Assembly (NCBI GenBank): GCA_027622195.1
Contig: JAQBZO010000003.1
Location: 62,001-126,000, forward strand
Direction: 5' to 3'
Source: Planctomycetota bacterium
Lineage (GTDB): Bacteria; Planctomycetota; Phycisphaerae; Phycisphaerales; SM1A02
DNA: 64,000 nucleotides
Numbering within the stretch: the first letter of the stretch is position 1; each line of letters starts with the position of its first letter. The notes below the pieces were generated by a model that was not told where the DNA came from, searched no databases, and was given only the letters and a program-made list of their open reading frames with translations. Positions 1 through 10,336 of the stretch are shown piece after piece. Position numbers and translations under genes: made by a program.

Positions 1-2147
1 GCGACACCATTTGTAATGCTGATCCATTCTGCTGCGCTGTGAGCTGGGACGAAGCATGCGTCGCCGTGGCCAATCACTTCTGCTCATCCTCATTCGCGGA
101 TGTCTGTGGATATCAACTCGACAATATCCCGCTCGCCGCAAGTTGCGTGGTCCCTCATCCATGGGGAGGATGCGAAGACGGCGGTTGCTGCGACTCAGTG
201 TGTTCGCTTTTCCCAGAGTGCTGCACCGTCATCTGGGATGAAGCGTGCGTTGCCGTGGCCATCGACATTTGCGAACGATGCGGAGAAGCGCTCACGGAAA
301 GTTGTTTTTCTGCGCATGGAAGCCCAAACTGCAATGCGACCGCGTGCTGTGACGCCGTCTGCGCCATCGATCCATTCTGTTGCTCTGACGAGTGGGATTC
401 CGTGTGTGTGAAGCAAGCCATCGCAGTATGCGGAGATCCCATCGAGGCGTGCGGAGGCACGACACTTCGCCCATGCGAGGTTTCATCTGGACTCCCAGGC
501 TGCAGCAACGCCGCATGTTGCACCGACATCTGCACCAATTACGACTCGTACTGCTGCGATGTGGTATGGGATGCGATCTGCGTCCAACAAACAATGGTCT
601 TCTGCCCCGATGTGCAAACGGGTGGTCGCGGAGATTGTCTCCAGGTGCATGAGCAGATTGGTTGCGGCAATCCAAGTTGCACTGCGACAGTGTGCAGCGT
701 CGATGTTGCATGTTGTGTCGCAACATGGGATCAGTCGTGTGTGAATGCAGCGGAAGCATTGTGCATCGCCGTGAACCTCTGCCCTGGCGTAGGAAGCAAA
801 ACTGTGGTGCATCCGACCCCAGGCTGCGCCGATACGGCTTGTTGCAACGCGGTCTGCCTCGTCGATCCAACCTGCTGCTCTGAAGCGTGGGACGCAGCGT
901 GCGTCCAAGCAGCACTTGTGCAGTGCGCCACGCTCGCTTCGTGGGAATGCCCATGTTTTGGCGATCCCTTCAGTATTCATTCCAATCCAGGATCCGATGA
1001 TGCTTCCTGCTGCGCCATCGTTTGTCAGCTCGATCCTGGTTGCTGCATCGACGGTTGGGACGAACAATGTGTCGTGATCGCGCGCGATCGATGCTGTGGT
1101 GCGATCGGATGCGGGAGCGGATGCAACGGCGACTGCTTCACTGAACACAACTCTCCATACTGCGCCGATCCATTCTGCTGCTCGGCAGTTTGCGCTGAAG
1201 ATCCGTACTGCTGCATCGGAGCATGGGATGGATTCTGCGCGGAAATCGCGAGCGTGCGGTGCAGCGGATGCGGCACTGATTCGGTGCAGATGGGCTGCTT
1301 CACCGAGCACATTGGACGAGGATGCAATATCGACGAGTGTTGCACATCGATCTGCGGCGTGGATCCATACTGCTGTGAAACGGTGTGGGACGCGACCTGC
1401 GCCGCCTCAGCGGGAACGGATGCCGATTGCACGGGAGCTCGCGCGGAATGCGGAGCACCGCTGCTCGGAGAACCGTGCATCGAACACCTTGATGTGGGCT
1501 GCAACGACGAACAATGCTGCGATGCGGTCTGTTTGTTGGATCCGTACTGCTGCACCTATGCATGGGATGGGACGTGTGTCGACCTCGCGTTGGCGAATTC
1601 CAGTTGCCCCTGTGCGAAGGACTGCGGCGACGCCTGCGCTGGAGAATGCTGCGAACCTCATGCAGGTCCATCATGCGACAATGAGGAGTGCTGCGGTTTG
1701 GTCTGCGCCGCCGATGCATTCTGCTGCGCGACCGAATGGGATGAAGTCTGCGCGAGTTCTGCTCGAGCACTGTGCTACGCGACAGGGGATGCATGTCCAT
1801 ACACATGCGGCATTCCAGGATCGAAGAGTTGCTGCGTCATTCACATTGGTGCGACATGCGATAACGAAGCGTGTTGCTCAGAGGTGTGCGCGGTGGATAT
1901 CTTCTGCTGTGTTCAGAGTTGGGATTCCGCTTGCGTCGCTCATGCGGCCAAAATGTGCGGCGACCTTTGCTCGCAGCCCAGCCTCTTCTGCGGATCCGCG
2001 ATTGCGGGATCGTGCTCCTCGACACACTCGACGCCATTCTGCAACGACAAACTCTGCTGCAGCCAGGTCTGCATGATCGCGCCCGAATGCTGTGAAGCAA
2101 GTTGGGATGCCTACTGCGTCAGCATCGCGCTGAAACTGTGCAACTGA
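1..2147 (+). CDS. Cys-rich WD-repeat protein, 5' end cut off by the window
   Basis: Open from base 3 to the TAA-free stop at 2147, so at least 714 residues are present and the N-terminus, with any signal peptide, lies to the left. The protein is built of about 13 copies of a 50-60 residue module. Each module has a His or Ser region, a GC...CC pair, a VC, a DPxCC, then xxWDxxCV and a final Cys before the next copy. Cys makes up roughly one residue in seven, which implies a dense disulfide network and so a secreted or surface protein. I know similar modules from planctomycete proteins of unknown function. No catalytic domain or membrane anchor is visible, and the protein stops right after the last module. 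An adhesin, stalk or cell-surface scaffold role is inference only. Confidence 0.85.
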   Translation, partial: DTICNADPFCCAVSWDEACVAVANHFCSSSFADVCGYQLDNIPLAASCVVPHPWGGCEDGGCCDSVCSLFPECCTVIWDEACVAVAIDICERCGEALTESCFSAHGSPNCNATACCDAVCAIDPFCCSDEWDSVCVKQAIAVCGDPIEACGGTTLRPCEVSSGLPGCSNAACCTDICTNYDSYCCDVVWDAICVQQTMVFCPDVQTGGRGDCLQVHEQIGCGNPSCTATVCSVDVACCVATWDQSCVNAAEALCIAVNLCPGVGSKTVVHPTPGCADTACCNAVCLVDPTCCSEAWDAACVQAALVQCATLASWECPCFGDPFSIHSNPGSDDASCCAIVCQLDPGCCIDGWDEQCVVIARDRCCGAIGCGSGCNGDCFTEHNSPYCADPFCCSAVCAEDPYCCIGAWDGFCAEIASVRCSGCGTDSVQMGCFTEHIGRGCNIDECCTSICGVDPYCCETVWDATCAASAGTDADCTGARAECGAPLLGEPCIEHLDVGCNDEQCCDAVCLLDPYCCTYAWDGTCVDLALANSSCPCAKDCGDACAGECCEPHAGPSCDNEECCGLVCAADAFCCATEWDEVCASSARALCYATGDACPYTCGIPGSKSCCVIHIGATCDNEACCSEVCAVDIFCCVQSWDSACVAHAAKMCGDLCSQPSLFCGSAIAGSCSSTHSTPFCNDKLCCSQVCMIAPECCEASWDAYCVSIALKLCN
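3..2144 (+). repeat. 13 degenerate tandem Cys-rich modules
   Basis: The Trp-Asp codons that mark each module recur about every 160-185 bases, starting near 45, 231, 390, 567, 726, 888 and 1056 and running to 2103. Modules are diverged at DNA level but keep the Cys, Trp and Asp positions. This suggests old duplications kept by selection on the fold rather than recent slippage. The first module is cut by the window edge. Confidence 0.85.
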
Positions 2148-2164
2148 GTGGCTGTTCCAACTGA

Positions 2165-3547
<1,383 letters not shown>

Positions 3548-3560
3548 CTAGGCTGCAAGG

Positions 3561-4829
3561 GTGCCGCGCAACATGCCTCAGGACCCACTTCGCTTTGCTC
3601 TTCCGCAGCCTCGATTTGCGGGGGTTCCTGTCCGAGAGACGGCGCCTTGCCCGGGACAAAACCACATTCGCGGTCTCTACCTGCATGTCCCTTTTTGTCG
3701 CCACAAGTGTCACTACTGCGACTTCTATAGTTTTGTGGACACCGAGGGTCGGCAGAGTGCATTCGTCGACCGCGCTTGCGTGGATATTGAAGCATCGCGG
3801 CCTTGGATGACGGCGCCCCTCGAGACCATTTTTGTCGGAGGCGGTACTCCAACGCTGCTTGAAGTCCCCCTGTTGAAAACCTTGATGGGACGTTTGTCGA
3901 CCCTGCCGCGAACATCCGACTTGGAGTGGACGGTCGAGGCGAACCCCGAGACGGTCACTCGTGAAGTGGCCGATGCACTCGTCGAATCGGGAGTCAATCG
4001 AGTCTCACTCGGCGTGCAGTCCTTTGACCGCGGACTCCTTCGCCAACTCGAGCGAGAACATGATCCATCAAGCGTTGCGCGCGCAATGGGATTCCTGCGC
4101 AGTGCAGGCATTTCGAAGATCAATCTCGACCTGATCTTTGGCATTCCAACGGCGACGCTCGAACAATGGAAGTTCGACCTAGATGCATCGCTCGCTCTCG
4201 ACCCAGACCACTTCTCGTGTTATGCACTCGCCTACGAGCAGGGCACTCCGCTCGAGGCGAAACTGAAAATGGGGCGCATTGCTCGGATGGATGACGAGCT
4301 CGAGGCTCAAATGTACGAATGGACCCGAGACCGCCTTGGCGCGGCGGGTTACACACAATACGAGGTCAGCAACTGGGCACGCACGGGGCAAGAGTGCCAA
4401 CACAATCTTCTGTACTGGGAGATGGCGAATTGGTGGGGGATTGGTCCCAGTGCCACCGCTCAAGTGGGTGGGGTGCGTTGGAAGATTGTGCCTCGCCTCG
4501 GAGACTGGCTCGCGGGACCAGTTCTCGGCGACGCCACCGAGATTGAACGGTCCGATCCCGATACCGCTGCGGCAGAATCCTTCATGATGGGACTTCGTCT
4601 CATCGCCGGAATGGCTCGAGATTCGGTCGAGCGATTGTTGTCGCACGGGGACTTTGGCCAGACGCGCGCGCGGGTGATTCAGGCGGCGATCCAATCAGGC
4701 GCGATGCACTGGAAGAACGATCGACTCGCCTTTACGGAATCGGGAATCATGACCGCGAACTCGTGGCTCGTCGAACTTCTGCCCCCTTCGGGTCGAATAG
4801 GGGAGACGGCAGCGCGAGGGTGCCGATAA
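3561..4829 (+). CDS. hemW: HemW-type radical SAM protein (heme chaperone, HemN-like)
   Basis: Radical SAM protein of the HemN/HemW family. The CxxxCxxC cluster motif is at residues 46-53 (CRHKCHYC) within VPFCRHKCHYCDF, and is followed by the family GGGTPTLL and the ANPE region. HemW proteins insert heme into respiratory enzymes, whereas true HemN oxidises coproporphyrinogen III. The length (422) and the absence of the longer HemN N-terminus favour HemW. GTG at 3561 opens the frame, but ATG at 3573 has the better-placed AAGGGTG sequence (3557-3563) and may be the real start. The next gene begins 9 bases after the stop. Confidence 0.9.
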   Translation: MPRNMPQDPLRFALPQPRFAGVPVRETAPCPGQNHIRGLYLHVPFCRHKCHYCDFYSFVDTEGRQSAFVDRACVDIEASRPWMTAPLETIFVGGGTPTLLEVPLLKTLMGRLSTLPRTSDLEWTVEANPETVTREVADALVESGVNRVSLGVQSFDRGLLRQLEREHDPSSVARAMGFLRSAGISKINLDLIFGIPTATLEQWKFDLDASLALDPDHFSCYALAYEQGTPLEAKLKMGRIARMDDELEAQMYEWTRDRLGAAGYTQYEVSNWARTGQECQHNLLYWEMANWWGIGPSATAQVGGVRWKIVPRLGDWLAGPVLGDATEIERSDPDTAAAESFMMGLRLIAGMARDSVERLLSHGDFGQTRARVIQAAIQSGAMHWKNDRLAFTESGIMTANSWLVELLPPSGRIGETAARGCR

Positions 4830-4838
4830 GACTCATCC

Positions 4839-5777
4839 ATGCCGCCGCTTCAATCCATCCTTCGACTTCTTCGCCCAGGGGATTGGACGAAGAACGTTTT
4901 TGTCCTCCTTCCATTGGTGTTTTGGAGTGCCAGTACTGGGCGCGATGCAGACTCCGCCACGATGCGGTTGGTCATCGAGGCCTCGCTGATCGCTTTTTCA
5001 TCATTCTGCCTCGCAGCATCGGGGTGGTACTGCCTTAATGATGCGATGGATGTCGAAGAGGATCGACTCCACCCCAAGAAACAGCACCGCCCGGTTGCTT
5101 CGGGAGCAGTGTCAGTGCGTTGTGCGGTGACGCTTGGCATCGTCCTTTTGGTGTCGAGCATTGGTGTCGCGGCGATGGCGTCGAAGGCCGCTGCTGCGGT
5201 CATGGTTTTGTATTGCTTGATGCAAGGGGCATACAACATTCGACTCAAGAGGACGACCTTTGTGGATGTCGCCACCATCGCCTCAGGTTTTTGTCTGCGT
5301 GCGATTGCAGGAGCAGCAGCAAGCGGCATTCCGATTTCTCCGTGGCTTCTCTTGTGCGTCTTTTTCCTCACGCTGTATCTCGGACTCATCAAGCGTGCCT
5401 ACGACATGACGACGGCGATCGCTGCTGATTCCAAGTGGAAACAGCGCGCTGGGTATGGAGACGTGCGTGAACTCGATTGGTTGATGGGAATCACCGCCGC
5501 GATGACGGTGCTGATGTATGTGATGTACGCCATGAGCGATCATGCCCATCGTTTGTACGGTGTGCGCGCATTCGGTCTCGCACTGCTTTCTCCAATCGTT
5601 CTGTTGGCGCTTCAGCGTTTTCACAAGCGAGCGATGCAGGGACGAAGCGATTCGCCCCTTGCTGCGCTGCGCGAAGATGCTCTCATTCGAATCGCGATTC
5701 TGGGATGGGCACTCGGGAGTTGGGTCGTGCTGTACTGGGCACCGATCGTGCCTATTCTTGACCGATTGCTGATATGA
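4839..5777 (+). CDS. UbiA-family prenyltransferase, decaprenyl-phosphate phosphoribosyltransferase-like
   Basis: Integral membrane protein of 312 residues with about eight to nine hydrophobic segments. The first aspartate-rich motif NDAMDVEEDRLHP spans residues 67-79 and is followed by KxxRPVASG. A second conserved loop, YNIRLKRTTFVDV, precedes FCLRAIAGA. The opening LRPGDWTKN and this loop pattern match the UbiA branch that transfers phosphoribosyl to decaprenyl phosphate (Rv3806c type) better than quinone prenyltransferases. The substrate is inferred. Its stop overlaps the start of the next gene by ATGA, so the two are translationally coupled and probably act on the same lipid-linked sugar. 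Confidence 0.8.
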   Translation: MPPLQSILRLLRPGDWTKNVFVLLPLVFWSASTGRDADSATMRLVIEASLIAFSSFCLAASGWYCLNDAMDVEEDRLHPKKQHRPVASGAVSVRCAVTLGIVLLVSSIGVAAMASKAAAAVMVLYCLMQGAYNIRLKRTTFVDVATIASGFCLRAIAGAAASGIPISPWLLLCVFFLTLYLGLIKRAYDMTTAIAADSKWKQRAGYGDVRELDWLMGITAAMTVLMYVMYAMSDHAHRLYGVRAFGLALLSPIVLLALQRFHKRAMQGRSDSPLAALREDALIRIAILGWALGSWVVLYWAPIVPILDRLLI

Positions 5778-7390
5778 CCATTCCGTCCCAAAACACTTCG
5801 TCCCGCGGGGATCTCGTGGCGCTCGTCTTGCTCTTGCTCGCGCATACAGCGTTGGTCGCCGTCCTGATTGCGCGACCAGATTCGGGGAGCCAAGCGTGGG
5901 ATCAGAACTACCACCACGCCATCGTTGTGGCACGGTTTGCAGCAACGACGGATGATCCGAACTTTCGCGACTATTCATCGGCAACGAGCCCTGGTTATCA
6001 CTTGGCGCTGGCTGCGATGAGTCGAATGGGACTCATCTCGGACGAGTCGTGGCACGCGCTCTATCCATGGACGAAACGCGATGTCACCGATACCGAAGTC
6101 GTGCGTCGAAGTCTCGTGGCGCAGGGGATGAGCGAACTTCGGCAGACCGGTATCCGCTCGATTCTCGAAACACTGTGCAAGAAAGAGTCGAATGCACAAG
6201 AGTGCGGTGCGATCACGCGCATGGAATCGAAGGCGGGGACTCCTGCTGATCATGACTTTCTTGTGGAGCGTTATGGCGTTGAGGGCAAGGCGTTTGCAGC
6301 TTGGTGCGAAGGCGATCATCAAGAGGTCAAGCGTTGTGAAGAAGTGTTTTGGAAGACGCTGCTTCCCCTTCGATTCATTCAACTCGCCGTGTCCTTGATG
6401 CTGATCGCGGCGGTGTGGAGAACGGTCGTCTGGATTGGTTGCAGTGGATGGACCGCAGGCGCGCTCACACTTCCGTTGGCGCTCAATCCCTATGTCGTCG
6501 CGGGAGGAGCGTGGATTACCACTGATTCGGCAAGCATTCTGTGCATCGTCATCGTGATCGCAGGGTGTCTGCGTGCACTGCGCGACGAGAGGTTGCCTTC
6601 ATGGACTGTTGCGCTCGCGGCCATCGGCGCGGTATCGATTCGACAAAGTTCGATTTGGGTGGAAGGGGCGATCGCCTCGTCGATTGCCATCACATTGCTT
6701 CAAGGATCGAACTTCCGTCCACGCGACTGGCTCGCGCCACTCGTCGCATTGATCGTGCCCTGCGCAGTCGTGATCGCATTGGCGATGCTTTGGGGAGGAC
6801 TCGTTCCACCCGCGTATGTGTCGATTCACAAACAGACGATCAATCCCACGGCACTCGTCCTCTTCTTGGCAACGCTCGCGCTGTGGGGAAGCGCGTCGGC
6901 TCTGGTTCTGAATTGGATTCGCCGACCGTTTCCGTGGCTCATTGGAATCGCGGTGCTCATCGTCGCCATCTGGATTCCGACCGATCGAAATGTCGAAGTC
7001 GGTCGATTCGGGGGTGTCCTCTGGACGATCGCTGCAAAGACGGGATCATTCTCATCCACGAGTCCGTTCCTCGTCGTCGCCGCTGCGGTGGGTGCCATCG
7101 CGGCGGCGCGCATTGCTTCCATGATGGGCGGTCATGGTCATCAACGAGAAGTCGTCGTGCTGGCGGCAGCGGGGGCACTCTGCGCCGCGGCTCTCGCCGC
7201 AAATCCCATGTCGTTCGAGCGATACGCTGAGATTCCGATCCTCGCCGTTCTTCCGATGGCGTTGGCGTTTGCGTGCGCGGGGAATCCTGCTGCCGAGGTG
7301 AGAGTTCGACGCGTTGCGATTGTTTCAGCGCTGCTGGCTCTTGCGCTCACTCTTTCACTCTTCGTGCTGCCTGCGCTTGAAAAACCGTAG
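5774..7390 (+). CDS. Polytopic membrane protein, GT-C glycosyltransferase-like
   Basis: 538 residues with about ten or more hydrophobic segments and a long soluble loop at about residues 70-190. The first loop reads DQNYHHAIVV then FRDYSSATSPGYHL, which resembles the Asp and Pro-Gly first loop of GT-C transferases of the ALG10 type that use lipid-phosphate sugars. A later GGAWITTDSASI also recalls that family. This is a resemblance from memory, not a proven family. Coupling by ATGA to the UbiA-type gene supports a role in adding or making a polyprenyl-phosphate sugar at the inner membrane. A convergent DUF1844 gene follows 4 bases later. Confidence 0.6.
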   Translation: MTIPSQNTSSRGDLVALVLLLLAHTALVAVLIARPDSGSQAWDQNYHHAIVVARFAATTDDPNFRDYSSATSPGYHLALAAMSRMGLISDESWHALYPWTKRDVTDTEVVRRSLVAQGMSELRQTGIRSILETLCKKESNAQECGAITRMESKAGTPADHDFLVERYGVEGKAFAAWCEGDHQEVKRCEEVFWKTLLPLRFIQLAVSLMLIAAVWRTVVWIGCSGWTAGALTLPLALNPYVVAGGAWITTDSASILCIVIVIAGCLRALRDERLPSWTVALAAIGAVSIRQSSIWVEGAIASSIAITLLQGSNFRPRDWLAPLVALIVPCAVVIALAMLWGGLVPPAYVSIHKQTINPTALVLFLATLALWGSASALVLNWIRRPFPWLIGIAVLIVAIWIPTDRNVEVGRFGGVLWTIAAKTGSFSSTSPFLVVAAAVGAIAAARIASMMGGHGHQREVVVLAAAGALCAAALAANPMSFERYAEIPILAVLPMALAFACAGNPAAEVRVRRVAIVSALLALALTLSLFVLPALEKP

Positions 7391-7394
7391 CCCC

Positions 7395-7868
7395 TTATCC
7401 AGGGATGATGAGTCCAGAGGCGGGTCGCTTGGTTGATTCGGATCCAGCCGCTGCAATCGGTGCTGCACCTCCTGCTTGGGCGGACTGCGCAGCCGCGTAC
7501 TGAACGAGTTGAACAAAGCGCGAACGAAGTTCAGCCGCGATCTCGGCGAGTTCCTTCGATTCCTCTTCGGTGAGATTGCCCTTGGTTTTTTGCTCGAGGA
7601 CGCCCAGCAAGTCGATCGCGAACTTCGCTCCTGCGAAATCGACGACGATCCGACCCGCCTTGGGATCTCCATACATGCCGAGCCCGGCGAGTGCTTGGGT
7701 TGCAAGGACGCCCACTAATCCTCGAAGATCGGCGGGGGGGAATCCCTCCTGCGCTTGCTCTGCCTTATCAGCTTGACGCTGCGCGTCGGCCTCGGCGAGT
7801 CGTCCGCGCTCGGCCTCGGCTTGTGCCTTCCAGTCTGAATCAATGTGCAACTTGTGTTCTTCGCTCAT
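7395..7868 (-). CDS. DUF1844 protein
   Basis: 157 residues. An N-terminal charged Glu/Ala/Gln-rich helix (about 10-45) leads into the DUF1844 domain at about 47-120, with LVGVLATQALAGLG, a Pro-x-x-G turn, AKFAIDLLGVLEQKTKGNLT and ELRSRFVQL. The tail is Ala/Gly-rich. The family is short, helical, common in planctomycetes and other bacteria, and has no known function. It is a single-gene unit, divergent from the SurA-like gene 59 bases away and convergent with the GT-C-like gene. Confidence 0.85.
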   Translation of the reverse strand: MSEEHKLHIDSDWKAQAEAERGRLAEADAQRQADKAEQAQEGFPPADLRGLVGVLATQALAGLGMYGDPKAGRIVVDFAGAKFAIDLLGVLEQKTKGNLTEEESKELAEIAAELRSRFVQLVQYAAAQSAQAGGAAPIAAAGSESTKRPASGLIIPG

Positions 7869-7927
7869 GGGTTCCTCGAGGGCGACGAGTATAGGACACT
7901 CTGCGAGAGTCGCCGTACACTCGTCAC

Positions 7928-9139
7928 ATGGATCGTCGGCGGAGTCTTCTATCGAAACATTGGGTGTGCCCCGCTGCGTTGGTTCTCTGTTCCATCGGCG
8001 GATGGTCGTGCGCCAAGATCGAATTCATTCCGTCGGCGAAGTCTGAAGTGACCGCTGCATCTTTTACTGATCCTGCATCGGTGGCGGTTCCAGCGCCCGC
8101 AACAACCGCGAAGCAGCCCGATGCACCGACGGTGCCAGCCATAGACACTGAGCCAACTCCGGCGAACGACACAATGCGGGCTGGACGCCGATGGGTTGTC
8201 GATGCGCTCATCGGACAAATCAATGGTCGTCCGCTGTACGCAGGAGAGTTTCTTGAAACGATTGAGGATCGCATCTTGAGACTTGTTGCTGAGCAACCGG
8301 ATGAACGAGCTCGCGTCATGGCTGCACAAATCGTCTCCGAACGACTTGCACAGTACGTGAACACCGAACTCATCATTGCCGAGGCTGGGGCGACACTCTC
8401 TCCCGAGATGAAACAGGGGCTTCTCGCCTTCTTGCAAGATCTGCGCGAGCGGACTGTTGCGGGCTTTGGGGGAACGCGGCAGGGAGCCGAGTCAACAGTG
8501 CGCGATTTGTATGGCATGACACTCGACGAGTATGTCGTCGAACGGAAGAACGAAGCCATGGCGCGCGAACTCTTGCGCAAACGCGTGGAGCCTCGTGTCA
8601 TCGTCTCATGGCGTGATGTGGAGATCGAATACGCCAGACGACAGGCTGAGTTTTCTCCCGCTGGACGCATCGTGGTCGGACGAATTAGCCTTCGCGCCGA
8701 TGATCCACGAGCGGAAGAGATCACACAGCGCCTAGGCAATGCGGAGAGTTTTCCAGCCGTCGCGGCAGAACTTGGCACCGAGAATGGGGGGGTGTGGAAG
8801 CAGTTCGATTTTCCGGCGGAAGGGATTGCTGGGCTCGGCCTTGCCGAGGACATCAGGTCCTCGCTTGGTGCGGTGCCGCAGGGACAAGCTTCTGCTCCGA
8901 TCAAGCGCGCCACCATGATTCAGTGGTACTGCGTGCTCGACATGCAGTCGGCGCAAACGCGCACCATTTGGGATCCAACCGTGCAAGAGGAACTGCGTTT
9001 TGAGATTAGCAATAAGAGAAGTATTCGCGAACAGGATCGGTACCTCTTGAGTTTGCGAGACCGATGGATCACGAATGACTTTGACGACATGCGCCGTCGA
9101 CTCATCTCCATTGCCATCCAACGCTATTTTCCAGAGTAA
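7928..9139 (+). CDS. SurA/PrsA-like periplasmic chaperone, probable lipoprotein
   Basis: 403 residues. The first 31 look like an export signal ending in GGWSC, a weak lipobox, so lipid attachment is possible. A low-complexity Ala/Thr/Pro linker (about 40-80) is followed by a SurA-like N-terminal domain starting QINGRPLYAGEF, where the family has VNGxPI. A helical core then leads to a region with GRIVVGRISLRADDP that aligns with a parvulin domain, but I cannot see a full PPIase signature. The likely role is as an outer-membrane or export chaperone. Its last 16 bases overlap the convergent yraN-like gene. Confidence 0.65.
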   Translation: MDRRRSLLSKHWVCPAALVLCSIGGWSCAKIEFIPSAKSEVTAASFTDPASVAVPAPATTAKQPDAPTVPAIDTEPTPANDTMRAGRRWVVDALIGQINGRPLYAGEFLETIEDRILRLVAEQPDERARVMAAQIVSERLAQYVNTELIIAEAGATLSPEMKQGLLAFLQDLRERTVAGFGGTRQGAESTVRDLYGMTLDEYVVERKNEAMARELLRKRVEPRVIVSWRDVEIEYARRQAEFSPAGRIVVGRISLRADDPRAEEITQRLGNAESFPAVAAELGTENGGVWKQFDFPAEGIAGLGLAEDIRSSLGAVPQGQASAPIKRATMIQWYCVLDMQSAQTRTIWDPTVQEELRFEISNKRSIREQDRYLLSLRDRWITNDFDDMRRRLISIAIQRYFPE

Positions 9140-9570
9140 GTCGCTTCGGCAATGTCTTGGATCCAGTCGATGGTTGGCGCGATCGGCGACGGATGAATCG
9201 TCACGAGCGCAGCGACCACCGTCCAGGGTTGATCAACTGAAAGCCACTGGGCCATACGGCATGTGACCGAGGTAATCCTCGCCACTTGTCTTGGATTGAT
9301 GCGCGAGATCATTTCGATCTGCGCCACACTCTCTACCGCAGCGGACTTCACTTCAACAGCAACGAGTTGACCTCTGTACAACGCAACGATGTCGACTTCA
9401 GCTCGCCCGACACGCACATTGCGACCAAGGATGATTCCTCCGTTTCGTTCAAGACTCGTCGCAACGGCACTTTCACCGAGGAGTGCCGTCGGATTCGTTG
9501 GGGCAGCGCCCAATCGCAACCACGGCGGTGGCCACCTCGCGGGTTCAACGGCAACGGACCTCCACGGCAT
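9124..9570 (-). CDS. YraN/UPF0102 nuclease-like protein
   Basis: 148 residues. After an extra N-terminal stretch of about 30 residues the UPF0102 fold begins at LLGESAVATSLERNG. The PD-(D/E)xK-like core is visible as RAEVDIVAL then LVAVEVKSA, and the tail has the family helix INPRQVARITSVT. The family resembles Holliday-junction resolvases and archaeal Hjc, but its cellular job is unsettled. The start is uncertain because the first 25 residues are not conserved in type; a later start would fit the usual length of about 120. The 3' end overlaps the SurA-like gene. Confidence 0.85.
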   Translation of the reverse strand: MPWRSVAVEPARWPPPWLRLGAAPTNPTALLGESAVATSLERNGGIILGRNVRVGRAEVDIVALYRGQLVAVEVKSAAVESVAQIEMISRINPRQVARITSVTCRMAQWLSVDQPWTVVAALVTIHPSPIAPTIDWIQDIAEATYSGK

Positions 9571-9649
9571 GATGCGACGCTATGTCCGATCCACCTCGGG
9601 ATGAAAAACGAGGTCCATTTGGCATACATGTATTCGGTAGAGTGCAGGG

Positions 9650-10336
9650 ATGTCGATCTTCATCTTCGAACAAGCGAGTTGTGTTGGGGCAGCGGCTCTG
9701 GGTGAGTCGTTTCGTCGACTCGGATTGGAACACAGAACGATTCGGGTCTGGCGGGGCGAGGCTCTTCCTGCCGATCTGGACGATGCGAGTGGGTTAATTC
9801 TCTGTGATCACGCGCCTGCGGCATTGAGCACCGGACACGAATTCGATGCGCAGCGCCAACTCATCGGTTCTGCTCAGGTGCGAGGGATTCCCATCATCGG
9901 ACTTGGTTTTGGAGCACGACTTCTCGCAGGGGCGCTCGGCGGAAAGATGGTTGCGACCGACACGATTCAATCGGGATGGGATGAAGTTCGTCTCAACCAC
10001 ATTGGGCGAGAAGATCCGGTCCTCACTGGACAACCGTGGTCACAACATTGGTGGCGTTGGAGTCGAGAACGGATCGAAACCCTACCCGCTGGAGCCAAGC
10101 CGCTTGCAGTCGTCGGTCACGATCCATCAGCATTCTTGATTGGAACGAAGACCTACGGGTTCATTCATCACTGGGAGTGGACGGCGAGCGAGTTCAATCG
10201 CGCGCTTGCTGCGTTTTCAGCAGACCTCGGGAACACAAGCGCGGATGCAGCGCAAAGCGGCATGGTCACTCATGGTCCGTCCTGTGCGCGGCTTGGAAAG
10301 CGCATGGCCGAATTGATTTCTATTTTGCTGTGGTGA
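9650..10336 (+). CDS. Class I glutamine amidotransferase-like protein lacking the catalytic Cys
   Basis: 228 residues with the class I amidotransferase fold of stand-alone GMP-synthase-like proteins. The nucleophile elbow reads GLGFGAR (84-90), where active enzymes have G-I-C-x-G-x-Q. Gly86 therefore replaces the nucleophile Cys and Arg90 the Gln. The His-x-Glu end of the triad is kept as HHWEW (His174, Glu176). Glutamine hydrolysis by the normal route should be impossible. It may be a binding or regulatory protein, or use other chemistry. The 3' end overlaps the convergent ubiE-type gene by 17 bases. Confidence 0.8.
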   Translation: MSIFIFEQASCVGAAALGESFRRLGLEHRTIRVWRGEALPADLDDASGLILCDHAPAALSTGHEFDAQRQLIGSAQVRGIPIIGLGFGARLLAGALGGKMVATDTIQSGWDEVRLNHIGREDPVLTGQPWSQHWWRWSRERIETLPAGAKPLAVVGHDPSAFLIGTKTYGFIHHWEWTASEFNRALAAFSADLGNTSADAAQSGMVTHGPSCARLGKRMAELISILLW

